A DNA stretch of 62,314 nt from DATKKM01 sp036741795 (GCA_036741795.1 DAINRO010000003.1:1-62314), one strand, 5' to 3'; shown: positions 42,601 through 53,087, numbered from the stretch's first letter. A program made the numbers and translations. The notes: generated by a model from the sequence alone, not told the origin.

Positions 42601-42655
42601 GTCCTTGTCCACAATCGAGTGACATAAGCTCGCGAGTCTACCGTCGCGCCGACCC

Positions 42656-42697
42656 TATACTGGCAGCGGGCGTTCCGCAGTATGTGGGAACGCCCGC
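42656..42697 (+). promoter_or_regulatory. mutS -10 element and 5'-terminal hairpin
   Basis: TATACT (42656-42661) is a good -10; no clear -35. The predicted +1 (about 42668) coincides with an 11-bp perfect stem GCGGGCGTTCC/GGAACGCCCGC (42666-42676/42687-42697) that ends 10 nt before the GTG start. Confidence 0.5.
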
Positions 42698-42707
42698 TGT
42701 ATCGCCT

Positions 42708-45287
42708 GTGAGCACGCCATTACGCCGCCAGTACCTCGACATCAAGCGCCGCTATCCGCACGCTATCCTCTTCTTCCGCCTGGGCGATTTTTACGAGACG
42801 TTTGACGAGGACGCCGAAGTTGTGGCGCGAGAGCTTGAGATCACTCTTACATCTCGCCCTGTAAGCAAGGACCAGCGGGTGCCCCTGGCCGGGATCCCGC
42901 ACCATTCCCTTGACACCCACCTGGCTAAACTTATCGCTAAAGGCTACAAGGTCGCGATCTGCGAACAGACCGAAGCCCCGCAGAAAGGGAAACAGATCGT
43001 GGACCGCAAGGTCGTCCGCGTCGTCACCCCGGGGACCCTTGTCGAGGACAACCTCCTGGACGCCACCCGTAACAACTACCTCGCCGCGCTAGTCGGCGAC
43101 GAGGGTGGGTCGGCAGGGCTGGCCTGGGTCGACGTTTCCACGGCGGAGTTCTCGTGTCTACAGGGCACCATGGCGGAAACCCACGCCGAGCTTGAACGCC
43201 TACGGCCGGCCGAGCTGGTCGTCTCGCCCGGCTCAGCGCCACCGGCAGACCTCAGCGCCACACTGACGCCGCTCGCCCCCGAGGCCGCGAGGCCGGACCA
43301 AGCCATCTCGGACCTCCTTGAGAGCTTCGGCGCCGCTTCGCTGGATGGCGTGGGGCTCACAGGTTGCCGGCTCGCGGCGGCCGCTGCAGGAATGGTCATC
43401 GGTTACCTTCGTGTGAATCAGCCTGCGGTTCTCGGCCAGGTGAGCCGCGTCCTGCTCGTTTGCCCAGGCCGGCATATGCTCCTCGATGCCAACACGCGCC
43501 GTAACCTGGAGATGTTCGAACCGCTGCGAGACCGCAAGGACGGGGCGCCGCGAGATACCACTCTTCTCCAACTCCTCGACCGGACGCGAACGCCGATGGG
43601 CGCCCGTCTCCTCCGGCAGTGGCTTGCCCAGCCGCTACTCGACCCGGAAACGATTGCCGGAAGGCAGGACTGGGTGCAGACATTTTTTGACTCCGCAGTC
43701 CGACGCGGCCAGGCAGAGAAAACGCTGGCGCGCATTCCAGATGTCGAGCGGTCGCTTTCGCGGATCTCGGCCGCCGCCGCTGGGGCACCATCTCTGACTG
43801 CGCCGCGGGACCTCAACGCTATTCGGCGCGGCCTCGAAGCCGTGCCCGAATTGCGCCAGATCGTACTCGACGCTCCCGGCGACGCTAGCGCAACGCTTAT
43901 TTCCGGCGTGAAGGATTGTGCGGGGACGGCGGCGCTTGTTGCCTCCGCCGTCAACGACGATACGGACTCCGGCTTACTCCGCTCCGGGTTCTCGGACGAA
44001 TTGGATAGTTTGACGAGTTCAGCGAAGAACGCCCGCCAGTACCTCGCGGACCTCGAGCGGCGAGAGCGGGAGCGCACAGGCATCAAGACGCTCAAGGTGG
44101 GCTACAACCGCGTCTTTGGGTACTACATCGAGATCTCGAAGGCGAACACAGGTTCGGTGCCGGAGGATTATCTCCGCAAGCAGACCCTGGTCGGCGGCGA
44201 GCGATACACGACGCCGGAACTCCAGGAACACGAGTACAAGGTCCTGCACGCCAATGAACTCCGCGACGACCTGGAGAAGCGGCTGCTCCACCAGGTCTGC
44301 ACGCAAGTCGCGGCCGCCGGAAAGGACATCCTTGAGACCGCTGCGGCCATCGCGCGCATCGACGTTGTCCGCGCCCTTGCGGAAGTGGCCGCGGACAACG
44401 GCTACGTGCGGCCCGTTGTAGACGACACCACGGATATCGTGATCGAGGGTGGGAGGCACCCCGTCGTGGAGCGAATGCCAGGGGCGAAGTCGTACGTCCC
44501 GAACGACGCCAACCTATCTGGCACCGACGCCCAGATCATCCTCCTCACCGGGCCAAATATGGCGGGGAAGTCCACTTACCTCCGGCAGGTCGCATTGACC
44601 GTGATCATGGCCCAGATCGGCTCGTTCGTACCAGCGCGGGAGGCCCGAATCGGCATCGTCGACCGTATTTTCTCCCGGGTCGGCGCTCTGGACGACATCG
44701 CCGCCGGCCAGTCCACGTTCATGGTCGAGATGCAAGAAACCGCCGCAATGCTGCACGGGTCAACGAACCGCTCTCTGCTGATCTTCGACGAAATCGGCAG
44801 GGGCACCAGCACTTACGACGGCATGGCTATCGCCCGCTCTGTCGCCGAATACATCCACAATCGGCGCGATGCCCCTTCCCGCACCCTCTTCGCCACCCAC
44901 TACCACGAACTCACCGAAATGGCTGCCGCCTTCCCGCGCATCCGGAACTTCAACGTTGCCGTCGCGGAGGAGAACGGCGACGTCGTCTTCTTGCACCGGA
45001 TCATCCCCGGCGGTGCCGACCGCTCCTACGGGATTCACGTCGCCCAGCTCGCTGGCCTTCCCCGGCCCGTTGTCGCCCGCGCACGCGAGATCCTGCAGGC
45101 GCTGGAAACGACGCGGCCTGAGCCTGCCCCGGAGGCACCCCTTCCCCAGGCGCAGCTCGGCATGTTTGCCCAGCGTGAAGACCCTCTGCGGCGCGACATC
45201 TCGGAATTGGACCCTGACTCGATGACCCCCCTCGACGCCCTGCGCACCCTGTATGAACTCGCCTGCAGGGCACGCGAGTCCGCGTAG
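42708..45287 (+). CDS. mutS: DNA mismatch repair protein MutS
   Basis: 859 residues from GTG 42708; the longer open frame upstream is not conserved. The mismatch-binding domain I has the Phe-x-Glu motif in FRLGDFYETFDEDA, then the connector, core and clamp (YNRVFGYYIEISKAN). The ATPase has Walker A TGPNMAGKSTYLRQVAL, Walker B LLIFDEIGRGTSTYDG and ATHYHELTEM. The C-terminal tail LGMF(AQRED) may bind the clamp. It overlaps the following lipoprotein gene by 1 nt and is two genes from mutL. Confidence 0.97.
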   Translation: MSTPLRRQYLDIKRRYPHAILFFRLGDFYETFDEDAEVVARELEITLTSRPVSKDQRVPLAGIPHHSLDTHLAKLIAKGYKVAICEQTEAPQKGKQIVDRKVVRVVTPGTLVEDNLLDATRNNYLAALVGDEGGSAGLAWVDVSTAEFSCLQGTMAETHAELERLRPAELVVSPGSAPPADLSATLTPLAPEAARPDQAISDLLESFGAASLDGVGLTGCRLAAAAAGMVIGYLRVNQPAVLGQVSRVLLVCPGRHMLLDANTRRNLEMFEPLRDRKDGAPRDTTLLQLLDRTRTPMGARLLRQWLAQPLLDPETIAGRQDWVQTFFDSAVRRGQAEKTLARIPDVERSLSRISAAAAGAPSLTAPRDLNAIRRGLEAVPELRQIVLDAPGDASATLISGVKDCAGTAALVASAVNDDTDSGLLRSGFSDELDSLTSSAKNARQYLADLERRERERTGIKTLKVGYNRVFGYYIEISKANTGSVPEDYLRKQTLVGGERYTTPELQEHEYKVLHANELRDDLEKRLLHQVCTQVAAAGKDILETAAAIARIDVVRALAEVAADNGYVRPVVDDTTDIVIEGGRHPVVERMPGAKSYVPNDANLSGTDAQIILLTGPNMAGKSTYLRQVALTVIMAQIGSFVPAREARIGIVDRIFSRVGALDDIAAGQSTFMVEMQETAAMLHGSTNRSLLIFDEIGRGTSTYDGMAIARSVAEYIHNRRDAPSRTLFATHYHELTEMAAAFPRIRNFNVAVAEENGDVVFLHRIIPGGADRSYGIHVAQLAGLPRPVVARAREILQALETTRPEPAPEAPLPQAQLGMFAQREDPLRRDISELDPDSMTPLDALRTLYELACRARESA

Positions 45288-45937
45288 TGCTGCGCGCCGG
45301 ATTCGCTGCCCTGGCTATTGTTCTCCTGGTGGCCTGCAATGACGACGATACTGAGCCGACACCGGCTGCCACCGGCCAGCCGCCTAACGCCCTCGAAGTC
45401 TCCTCCGGTGACCCGGATCCCCTCTCGCCGGGAGAGTATACCTCTCGCCTGTTTACTCCGACGCCAACGTTCACGGTTGGCGAGGGCTGGGCATCCTCTC
45501 TCGTTGACACCCAAATCATCAGCCTTGCTCGCGACATAACGGCTGATTCAGACTGCCTCTGCATCCTTGTTCCAGATTCTGTTTATGACCCGGCAACCGC
45601 GAGCAACGTTGCACTTCCCAAGGACCTCACGGAATGGTTCGCCTTAAATCCCGGGCTCGTCACCAGCAACCCCTCGTCTCTCCAGGTTGGGAACCGGGCC
45701 GCCAGGCAGATGGAGACGACGGTCGCGGAAGGGGCAGCGCTCGTTGGTGGCCGGTTGCCCCTGGTTTCGGCAGGAGAGAACACGTACTCTCTGGCCCCTG
45801 GCGAAAAGGGCCACATCATCGTCATCGATCACCCGGACGGATCGATCGTCCTCGGCATTCGTGCGCCACTAGACGTGTACGCTGACTTCTTTCGGCAGTC
45901 TGAGCCGGTGGTCGGAAGCTTGATCTTCGCTGACTGA
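45287..45937 (+). CDS. Putative lipoprotein of unknown function
   Basis: 216 residues. The N-terminal signal AALAIVLLVACNDDD has a lipobox (LVAC) that would be cut before Cys17, followed by an acidic/Thr-Pro-rich tether (about 20-55). The rest looks like a beta-rich extracytoplasmic domain with a Cys pair (DSDCLCILV). No family recognised. The GTG start shares one base with the mutS stop, so it is translated from the mutS mRNA despite no obvious link to mismatch repair. Confidence 0.75.
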   Translation: MLRAGFAALAIVLLVACNDDDTEPTPAATGQPPNALEVSSGDPDPLSPGEYTSRLFTPTPTFTVGEGWASSLVDTQIISLARDITADSDCLCILVPDSVYDPATASNVALPKDLTEWFALNPGLVTSNPSSLQVGNRAARQMETTVAEGAALVGGRLPLVSAGENTYSLAPGEKGHIIVIDHPDGSIVLGIRAPLDVYADFFRQSEPVVGSLIFAD

Positions 45938-46014
45938 CCATCCACAAACCCGTGCCACTTGCATGCCCGTGAGGGGCGCTGCCATCGATACAATCGGCGC
46001 GAGGTAGTCTACCC

Positions 46015-47739
<1,725 letters not shown>

Positions 47740-47805
47740 ACGGCACCCGAATCTAATTCTTCAAAATATCTCGAATCCTTGAATCCGCACCGCCGTAACC
47801 TGTCG

Positions 47806-47811
47806 TATAAT
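47806..47811 (+). promoter_or_regulatory. -10 element of the cupredoxin gene
   Basis: A perfect TATAAT, 43 bp before the ATG. A TTGAAT (47779-47784) is 21 bp upstream, too far to be an ideal -35. Confidence 0.45.
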
Positions 47812-47854
47812 GCCCAGACCAAAGACTAGAACGCGTTAAGCAAGGGGGTGCGAA

Positions 47855-48517
47855 ATGCGAATTCGGTACCTGATAGCTCCGGTAGCGCTGGTTGCGGCAG
47901 CGGCGGTAGGGTTCATGGCCTTGAGCGGCGGCCCGATCCAGGCGGCGAACATTTTTGTCGCCCATGTCCACGACGACTATTTCCATCCGACCGGCGGCTT
48001 CGTCGTTGGCCCCAACCACATCACTGCCAAGGCACTCTGCGAAAGCTCAAGCCCTGATCCCTCCTGCACAGCAACGATCAATGAGGGCGACTCCGTCAAC
48101 TGGATCGCGCCCGCACCTCTCGCCGTCAACCCGCATACCGTCACCGAGTGCACCGACGGCACCTGGACCACTTGCGGCCCTGCCGTCTCCGCCGCCAACC
48201 CGATCGGCGACTCCGGCGTCCTCTTCCAGCCGGGCTGGCCCTACCTCGTCCAGTTTGACGACCCCGGTACGTTCTACTACCGCTGCGAAATCCACCCCAC
48301 CGTCATGCGCGGTGCCGTCAACGTCATCCCCGGCGTCGGTGGCACAGTGGAGCTTTTCGGCACAGACGGCGACACGTCACCGGCCTCCGAATCAACCAAC
48401 GACGAATCCACGCTCACATACATCGCTCTCGCCGCCTCCGGCGCGATGATAGTGGTGGCCACAGGCGGGCTGATCCTCCGGCGAAAGCGCGCAACGAGAA
48501 TCATCAGCGACGAGTAA
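47855..48517 (+). CDS. Membrane-anchored cupredoxin (plastocyanin-like blue copper protein)
   Basis: 220 residues: signal peptide (about 1-31), cupredoxin domain (about 32-155), acidic Ser/Thr spacer and C-terminal transmembrane helix (about 186-207, YIALAASGAMIVVATGGLIL) with an RRKR stop-transfer. The type 1 copper set is NPHTVTEC (first His) and YYRCEIHPTVM (Cys-x2-His-x3-Met). An extra Cys pair (C in VTEC and TTCG) sits in an insertion. It probably carries electrons at the outer face of the membrane. AAGGGGGTG precedes ATG 47855. It is monocistronic, ending at a strong terminator. Confidence 0.88.
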   Translation: MRIRYLIAPVALVAAAAVGFMALSGGPIQAANIFVAHVHDDYFHPTGGFVVGPNHITAKALCESSSPDPSCTATINEGDSVNWIAPAPLAVNPHTVTECTDGTWTTCGPAVSAANPIGDSGVLFQPGWPYLVQFDDPGTFYYRCEIHPTVMRGAVNVIPGVGGTVELFGTDGDTSPASESTNDESTLTYIALAASGAMIVVATGGLILRRKRATRIISDE

Positions 48518-48538
48518 TCCTCTAAACGGCGAATGCAA

Positions 48539-48566
48539 AAGGGGCGGGCCATGCGGCCCGCCCCTT
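48539..48566. terminator. Bidirectional Rho-independent terminator
   Basis: A perfect 12-bp stem AAGGGGCGGGCC/GGCCCGCCCCTT with loop ATGC. On the plus strand it is followed by CTATTTACCTTT, on the minus strand by TTGCATTC. It lies between the convergent cupredoxin and MetE-like genes and probably serves both. Confidence 0.85.
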
Positions 48567-48583
48567 CTATTTACCTTTAGATT

Positions 48584-49627
48584 CTAGCTCAGTCCCATCT
48601 CCGTCTTGATCGCGGCCACCGCGTCCACCATCACCTTGAGCTTCTGCTCACTCTCTTCCACCGTGCGGGTCTTGAGGCCGCAGTCGGGGAGGATCCAGGC
48701 GCGCTCCGGCGGCACCACTTCCAGCGTCCGGCGGATGCCATTCTTCACGTCCTCTATGTCCTCGATGAAGCGCGTGTGGATGTCCGTGACACCGACCCCG
48801 ATGTCCTTGTCTTCCGGGTAGCCGTACTTCCGCATCAGGTCGAGGTAGGCGAAGTCCGTGTTCTTGAATGCGAGGTGGATCTGTTTCACGGGCAGCTTGA
48901 TCATCTCCGTGTAGACCTTCTCCACCTCGCCGTAGCAGATGTGTGTGTGGAACTCGGCGTCGATCCCGTCCACGGTGGCGTGCATCGCCTCGATCGCCAG
49001 CTGGAAGTCCTCGTCCGGCCGCGTGTGGATTGCCGGCTCGTCGATCTGGATGAACTTCGCGCCGGCCTTCACCAGCTCCTCCACCTCGGCCCGGATGATC
49101 TTCGCCATATCGAGCACAGCGTCTCGGCGCGACGGGTAGTGCTCGTCGAACGACCACTCCACCATCGTGTAGGCGCCGGTGAGCATCCCCTTAACCGGGC
49201 GTTCCGTCAGGGACTGGGCGTACTGCCACATCTCCACCGTCATCGGCCCGGGGTATTCGAGTTTGTCGAAGATGATCGGCTTGTGGTAGTAGCGGTTGCC
49301 ATATGAGCGAACGAGTCCGCCGAGCTTCATCCCCTTGATCGGGTTGCCGCCCTTCTCACCTGAGAAATACGCAACCATGTCGCCCCGCTCCATCTCGCCG
49401 TGCACCAGCACGTCGATTCCCAACTTCTCCTGCACCCGGATCCAGTACTCCGTCGCCTCGCGCTCCAGCTTGCGCAGCTCGTCGACGCCGATCTTGTCCT
49501 GGCTAAACTCGCTCCGCGCCTTCGTCAGGTACGCCGGCCTGGCAAAGCTACCGACCGCCGTCGTCGTCAGCGTCGTCCCGGCGCTCCCGACCTTTGAGTT
49601 AGCTTGCTGAGTCTGTTCTGTGACCAT
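48584..49627 (-). CDS. Core-MetE-like methyltransferase, zinc-site paralog
   Basis: 347-residue TIM-barrel related to the C-terminal half of cobalamin-independent methionine synthase (UROD/MetE_C fold). It begins TTTAVGSFARPAYL, has IDEPAI and the zinc motif H229-x-C231 (FHTHICYGE) with C316 (PDCGLKT). The position of the MetE zinc ligand Glu (24 residues after His) is Ala253. It probably moves a methyl group to homocysteine or another thiol. As it lacks the folate-binding N-terminal barrel, the donor may be a corrinoid protein. Its ATG shares a base with the TGA of the adjacent paralog, so they are coupled. Confidence 0.82.
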   Translation of the reverse strand: MVTEQTQQANSKVGSAGTTLTTTAVGSFARPAYLTKARSEFSQDKIGVDELRKLEREATEYWIRVQEKLGIDVLVHGEMERGDMVAYFSGEKGGNPIKGMKLGGLVRSYGNRYYHKPIIFDKLEYPGPMTVEMWQYAQSLTERPVKGMLTGAYTMVEWSFDEHYPSRRDAVLDMAKIIRAEVEELVKAGAKFIQIDEPAIHTRPDEDFQLAIEAMHATVDGIDAEFHTHICYGEVEKVYTEMIKLPVKQIHLAFKNTDFAYLDLMRKYGYPEDKDIGVGVTDIHTRFIEDIEDVKNGIRRTLEVVPPERAWILPDCGLKTRTVEESEQKLKVMVDAVAAIKTEMGLS

Positions 49628-50604
49628 CAGGCCGGCACTCCTTCCGCCCGTCGGGCGCCTTCAACCATTACCTTCAGTTTCTCGAATGCCGTCTCGCGAG
49701 GCAGGTACTCCAGCCCACAGGACGGGCTCACGATCAATCTTTCGGCGGGCATCAGCCTGGCCAGCCGCTCCACCGCCTCCGCTACCTCGGCAGGAGACTC
49801 CAGCCGCGTGCCGCGGGCGTCAACGATGCCCGCTCCAAGCTTCTTCTCGAACTTCACATCGGCAAGAGCGTCCCAGTTCTTCTTCCCCCAAACGAGGTCG
49901 AGCCCGATCACGTCCACCGGTAGATCCTGCATCGGTCCGAGGATGCCCGCACAGTCGCTGAACCAGGTGTAGAGTCCCGTTTCCGCACCGCTTACTCCAT
50001 TCAGCAACCGGGTGGCGGCTTGCTTGAAGACCGGGTAGTCGTCCTTGTTGAAGACGATCACCGGGTCATTCACCTGGATGTGCTTGCAACCGGCGTCAAT
50101 CAGGGCATCTATCTCACCGCGCAGCGCTTCTGCGAACGCCAGTGCGAGCTTTTCTCGGGAGTTGTAATGCTTGTCAAGAGAGTGGGCGGCCAGCGTGTAC
50201 GGTCCCGGAACGATCGCCTTCACGGGCCGGGTGCTGTTCTCCTGGGCGAACTTCCAGTCGCGCACGAGCGAAGGGCTCTCGAATGCCACGTCGCCGGTGA
50301 TTTCGGTCTCGCGGAAGTAGGTGTTCGTGTCGAGGTAGCGCTGGAGGCCGCCGATATTGACGCCCTTAAAGTTCCGCGCGACATAAGTCTGGTCGTCGTC
50401 CCAGCGGACCTGGCCGTCGGTGACGATGTCGACGCCGGCATCGGTCTGCTCCTGGATCACTTCGACAGTGACCTCGTCGCCCACCTGGGCCAGGTCTTCG
50501 TTCGTGATCTCGCCCCGGTCCCGCTTGTTGAGCGCGTTGCGATAACGAGCGGGACTGGGCCTGTTGGGGATCTTGGGATAGTTGCCTACGACAGTGGTCT
50601 GCAT
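49627..50604 (-). CDS. Core-MetE-like protein, paralog lacking the His-x-Cys zinc motif
   Basis: 325 residues from ATG 50604 (AAGGAG just before it). It begins TTVVGNYPKIPNRPSPARYR and continues with IVTDGQVRWDD, PGPYTLAAHS and VSPSCGLEYLPR, all MetE_C-like. Where the neighbour has HTHICYG this protein has YTWFSDC, so the His-x-Cys pair is missing, while C296 in SCGLEY is kept and Asp236 sits near the Glu-ligand position. It is upstream in an operon with the zinc-site paralog. Either a partner subunit or an enzyme with a different substrate. Confidence 0.8.
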   Translation of the reverse strand: MQTTVVGNYPKIPNRPSPARYRNALNKRDRGEITNEDLAQVGDEVTVEVIQEQTDAGVDIVTDGQVRWDDDQTYVARNFKGVNIGGLQRYLDTNTYFRETEITGDVAFESPSLVRDWKFAQENSTRPVKAIVPGPYTLAAHSLDKHYNSREKLALAFAEALRGEIDALIDAGCKHIQVNDPVIVFNKDDYPVFKQAATRLLNGVSGAETGLYTWFSDCAGILGPMQDLPVDVIGLDLVWGKKNWDALADVKFEKKLGAGIVDARGTRLESPAEVAEAVERLARLMPAERLIVSPSCGLEYLPRETAFEKLKVMVEGARRAEGVPA

Positions 50605-50741
50605 GCAGCTCCTTGTGGCTGAAACGTATGGGCTAAGCTCAGAATAACAGGTCTTGTTGGGTGGGTGAAGAACCGCTCGCACGGCCCTTTGAAATCGCCG
50701 GGGCGGCGAAAACAAGGCTGTGACCCGAAGCCAGTTACCGA

Positions 50742-51413
50742 CTACTCAAGGTAAGCGCGTAGACCGGCCGGATCGCGGATGATGATCTTCCGCCCCTCGT
50801 TGCGGATGAGGCCCAGGCGCCGGAACTCGGAGAGATTTCGGTTCACGCTCTCTCGCGTCACGCCGATCATATTGGCCAATTCCTCCTGGGTGATCCGGAC
50901 ATTCAGGAGGACGCCATCCTCACGGGTTACGCCGCTCTGCTCCGCGATCTCCAGCAGCCGCCTCGCCAAACGCCCACCAGCGTCGAGGAATGCGAGGTCT
51001 GAGGCCATCTGGTCGCTGCCCCGCAGCCTTTGCGTAACCCGGGCAAGTACGGCCAATGCGGCATCCGGACGTTTCCGGACCAGCTCTGTGAAGTGGTCCC
51101 GCTCCAGTACGATCAAGGCGCAATCGGTCACCGCTGACGCGCTGGCGGAACGGGGCTTCCCGTCCAGCAGCGACATGTCGCCGAAGAAATCGTTGGGGTT
51201 CATCACGGCCAGCGTCAGATCTGTTCCCTGGGCTCCGGTGACGTGAATCCGCACGGAGCCGCTTTCGACGATGAACAGCGCCTCTCCGGGGTCATCCTTC
51301 TGGAACACGATGTCGCCCCGGGTGTAATTGCGGCGCCGGACGCGCTGCGCCAGCCACTGGCGATCGGTGTCCGACAGTGCGGCAAGGAAGGGGACGCGCT
51401 CAAGTAGCTGCAT
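50742..51413 (-). CDS. Crp/Fnr-family transcriptional regulator
   Basis: 223 residues. The cyclic-nucleotide-binding barrel has GDIVFQKDDPGEALFIVESG and FFGDMSLLDGKPRSASASA (the phosphate-binding cassette region, PRSASA like the cAMP-site RxA). Then come a dimer helix and a winged HTH (ITQEELANMIGVTRESVNRNLSEF). No N-terminal cysteine cluster, so it is not an Fnr oxygen sensor. ATG 51413. It is divergent from dapL across 85 bp. Confidence 0.92.
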   Translation of the reverse strand: MQLLERVPFLAALSDTDRQWLAQRVRRRNYTRGDIVFQKDDPGEALFIVESGSVRIHVTGAQGTDLTLAVMNPNDFFGDMSLLDGKPRSASASAVTDCALIVLERDHFTELVRKRPDAALAVLARVTQRLRGSDQMASDLAFLDAGGRLARRLLEIAEQSGVTREDGVLLNVRITQEELANMIGVTRESVNRNLSEFRRLGLIRNEGRKIIIRDPAGLRAYLE

Positions 51414-51498
51414 GGCTCGCGCCTGAATCGTCTAACGAAAGCGCCACGTGGCGCAAGCGTGTACGATTTACCCCAATATCATCGCAGGAGACGCCAGA

Positions 51499-52668
51499 TT
51501 GCAGCTCGCCAAACGCATTGAGTCCTTACCTCCATATCTCTTCGCCGAGATCAGCAAGAAGATCGTGCAGAAGAGGGCAGAAGGTGTCGACATAATATCG
51601 TTCGGCATAGGCGATCCTGACCTGCCGACTCCCGAGCACATTCTGGCATCTCTCCGGGATGCCGCCGGCGATCCTGCCAACCACCGCTATCCCGAAAGCG
51701 AGGGGTTGCCTGCGCTACGCGAGTCGATGGCGCGCTGGTACGAACGACGTTTTGGTGTCGAACTGGACCCGGCGACCGAGATCCTTCCACTCATCGGCTC
51801 CAAGGAGGGCATCGCCCATATCGCCACCTGCTTCATCGACCCCGGCGACGTTGCCCTGGTACCGGACCCCGGGTATCCCGTGTACGCGGTAGGGACGATG
51901 CTGATGGGCGGTGAACCCTACTACCTCCCGCTGACCGAGGAGAATGACTTCCTGCCAGACCTCGACGCCATCCCCGGCGCCATCGCGGAACGGGCGAGAG
52001 TCCTTTGGCTCAACTATCCCAACAACCCAACAGGAGCGGTCGCGGACCTCGATTTCTTCGAGCGAGCAGTCAAGTTTGCTCGCAGTAACGACCTGGCCAT
52101 CCTGCACGACGGCCCCTACAGCGAGGTCGCCTACGACGGTTATCAGCCTGTGAGCTTCCTCCAGGCTGACGGGGCTATGGAGGTGGGAGTGGAGTTCCAT
52201 TCTCTCTCCAAGTCGTACAACATGACAGGCTGGCGCATCGGAATGGCGGCCGGCAACGCGCAAATCATCGATGCTCTTATGCGGGTGAAGTCCAACGTTG
52301 ATTCAGGCATTCCGCAGGCGATCCAGAAAATGGCTATAACTGCGCTCGAAGGGCCTCAGGACGTTATTCCCGAGCACAACGCGATCTACCAGCGGCGCCG
52401 CGACCGCCTTGTCTCGGCTCTCCGCGGGCTCGGTCTGCGCGTGCGGCCACCGCAAGCCAGCCTCTACCTCTGGGCACGGGTGCCGGAATCGATGACCAGC
52501 GTCCACTTCGCCACTCGGCTACTTGACGAGGCGGGCGTCGTCGTCACCCCGGGCAACGGCTATGGGCCGACAGGCGAAGGGTACGTTCGACTGTCCTTGA
52601 CGGTCCCTGACGAGCAGATCGAAGAGGCAGTGCGGAGGATGGAAGCACTCTCACGGACCTGGGCGTAA
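51499..52668 (+). CDS. dapL: LL-diaminopimelate aminotransferase-like PLP enzyme
   Basis: 389 residues, fold type I aminotransferase. SFGIGDPDLPTPEHI, YPESEGLPALRESMARWY, GSKEGIAHIA, NYPNNPTGAV, PLP lysine in SLSKSYNMTGWRIG and the closing GEGYVRLSLTV follow the DapL pattern. It would convert tetrahydrodipicolinate directly to LL-DAP for lysine and the cell wall; other aspartate-family aminotransferases are possible. I chose TTG 51499, with AGGAG 8 nt before it, rather than the upstream in-frame start at 51448. Confidence 0.85.
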   Translation: MQLAKRIESLPPYLFAEISKKIVQKRAEGVDIISFGIGDPDLPTPEHILASLRDAAGDPANHRYPESEGLPALRESMARWYERRFGVELDPATEILPLIGSKEGIAHIATCFIDPGDVALVPDPGYPVYAVGTMLMGGEPYYLPLTEENDFLPDLDAIPGAIAERARVLWLNYPNNPTGAVADLDFFERAVKFARSNDLAILHDGPYSEVAYDGYQPVSFLQADGAMEVGVEFHSLSKSYNMTGWRIGMAAGNAQIIDALMRVKSNVDSGIPQAIQKMAITALEGPQDVIPEHNAIYQRRRDRLVSALRGLGLRVRPPQASLYLWARVPESMTSVHFATRLLDEAGVVVTPGNGYGPTGEGYVRLSLTVPDEQIEEAVRRMEALSRTWA

Positions 52669-52684
52669 CCCTTGGCATGACCAA

Positions 52685-52706
52685 GGGCCCCGCCGGCGCG
52701 GGGCCC
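52685..52706. terminator. GC-rich hairpin between dapL and tmRNA
   Basis: GGGCCCCGC/GCGGGGCCC, a 9-bp perfect stem with a CGGC loop, next to a second stem CCCTTGG/CCAAGGG (52669-52675/52681-52687) that overlaps it. It sits between convergent dapL and ssrA and probably stops both. No T-run. Confidence 0.55.
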
Positions 52707-52717
52707 ATGAACTTCAT

Positions 52718-53074
52718 TGGTGGAGACGGAGGGGAATTGAACCCCTCGTCCAGGAGAAAACCGACCGAGATATCCTACAAGCTTAGCCGTCGCTTTAATC
52801 TTGCCCGCCGTACCGCCGTCGGCCACGTAACCGGCGGGCCAGCCGAAGGTCTTTTGCCTCCCTTATCGGCGTGGGGGAAACAGCACCCCGACATTACGTC
52901 GTCGGATCCTGCCCATCGGGGTGAGGCCTGGACCAAACGTCGCTACCTAATTAGGCCGCGAGAGCGTACTGGTTAGAGTTGCCAGTTGCTTTTGTTGCCG
53001 GTCGATTAACGAGGATCCGGCATCCTCGGCTTGCAATCCGGGCCCAACCTTCCCTGTCGAACCCATGCGTCCCC
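52718..53074 (-). ncRNA. ssrA: Transfer-messenger RNA (tmRNA)
   Basis: 357 nt, minus strand. The 5' end GGGGACG (53074-53068) pairs with CGTCTCC near the 3' end, followed by discriminator A and an encoded CCA (52718-52720). GGTTCGACAGGG follows the 5' arm, as in other tmRNAs, and GGGGTTCAATTCCCC is the T-arm. The tag frame ends NSNQYALAA then TAA (52951-52953). The resume codon may be GCA at 52989 (tag ATGNSNQYALAA) or GGC at 52983. It rescues stalled ribosomes with SmpB, whose gene is 0.8 kb away. A perfect TATAAT lies 13 bp upstream. Confidence 0.96.
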
Positions 53075-53087
53075 ATGTGACAATAGA

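Noticed and set aside
42435..42707. N-terminal extension of MutS
   Set aside because: The open frame upstream of GTG 42708 is low-complexity Pro/Arg sequence, overlaps the thioredoxin-reductase relic in another frame, and lies upstream of the predicted transcript start.
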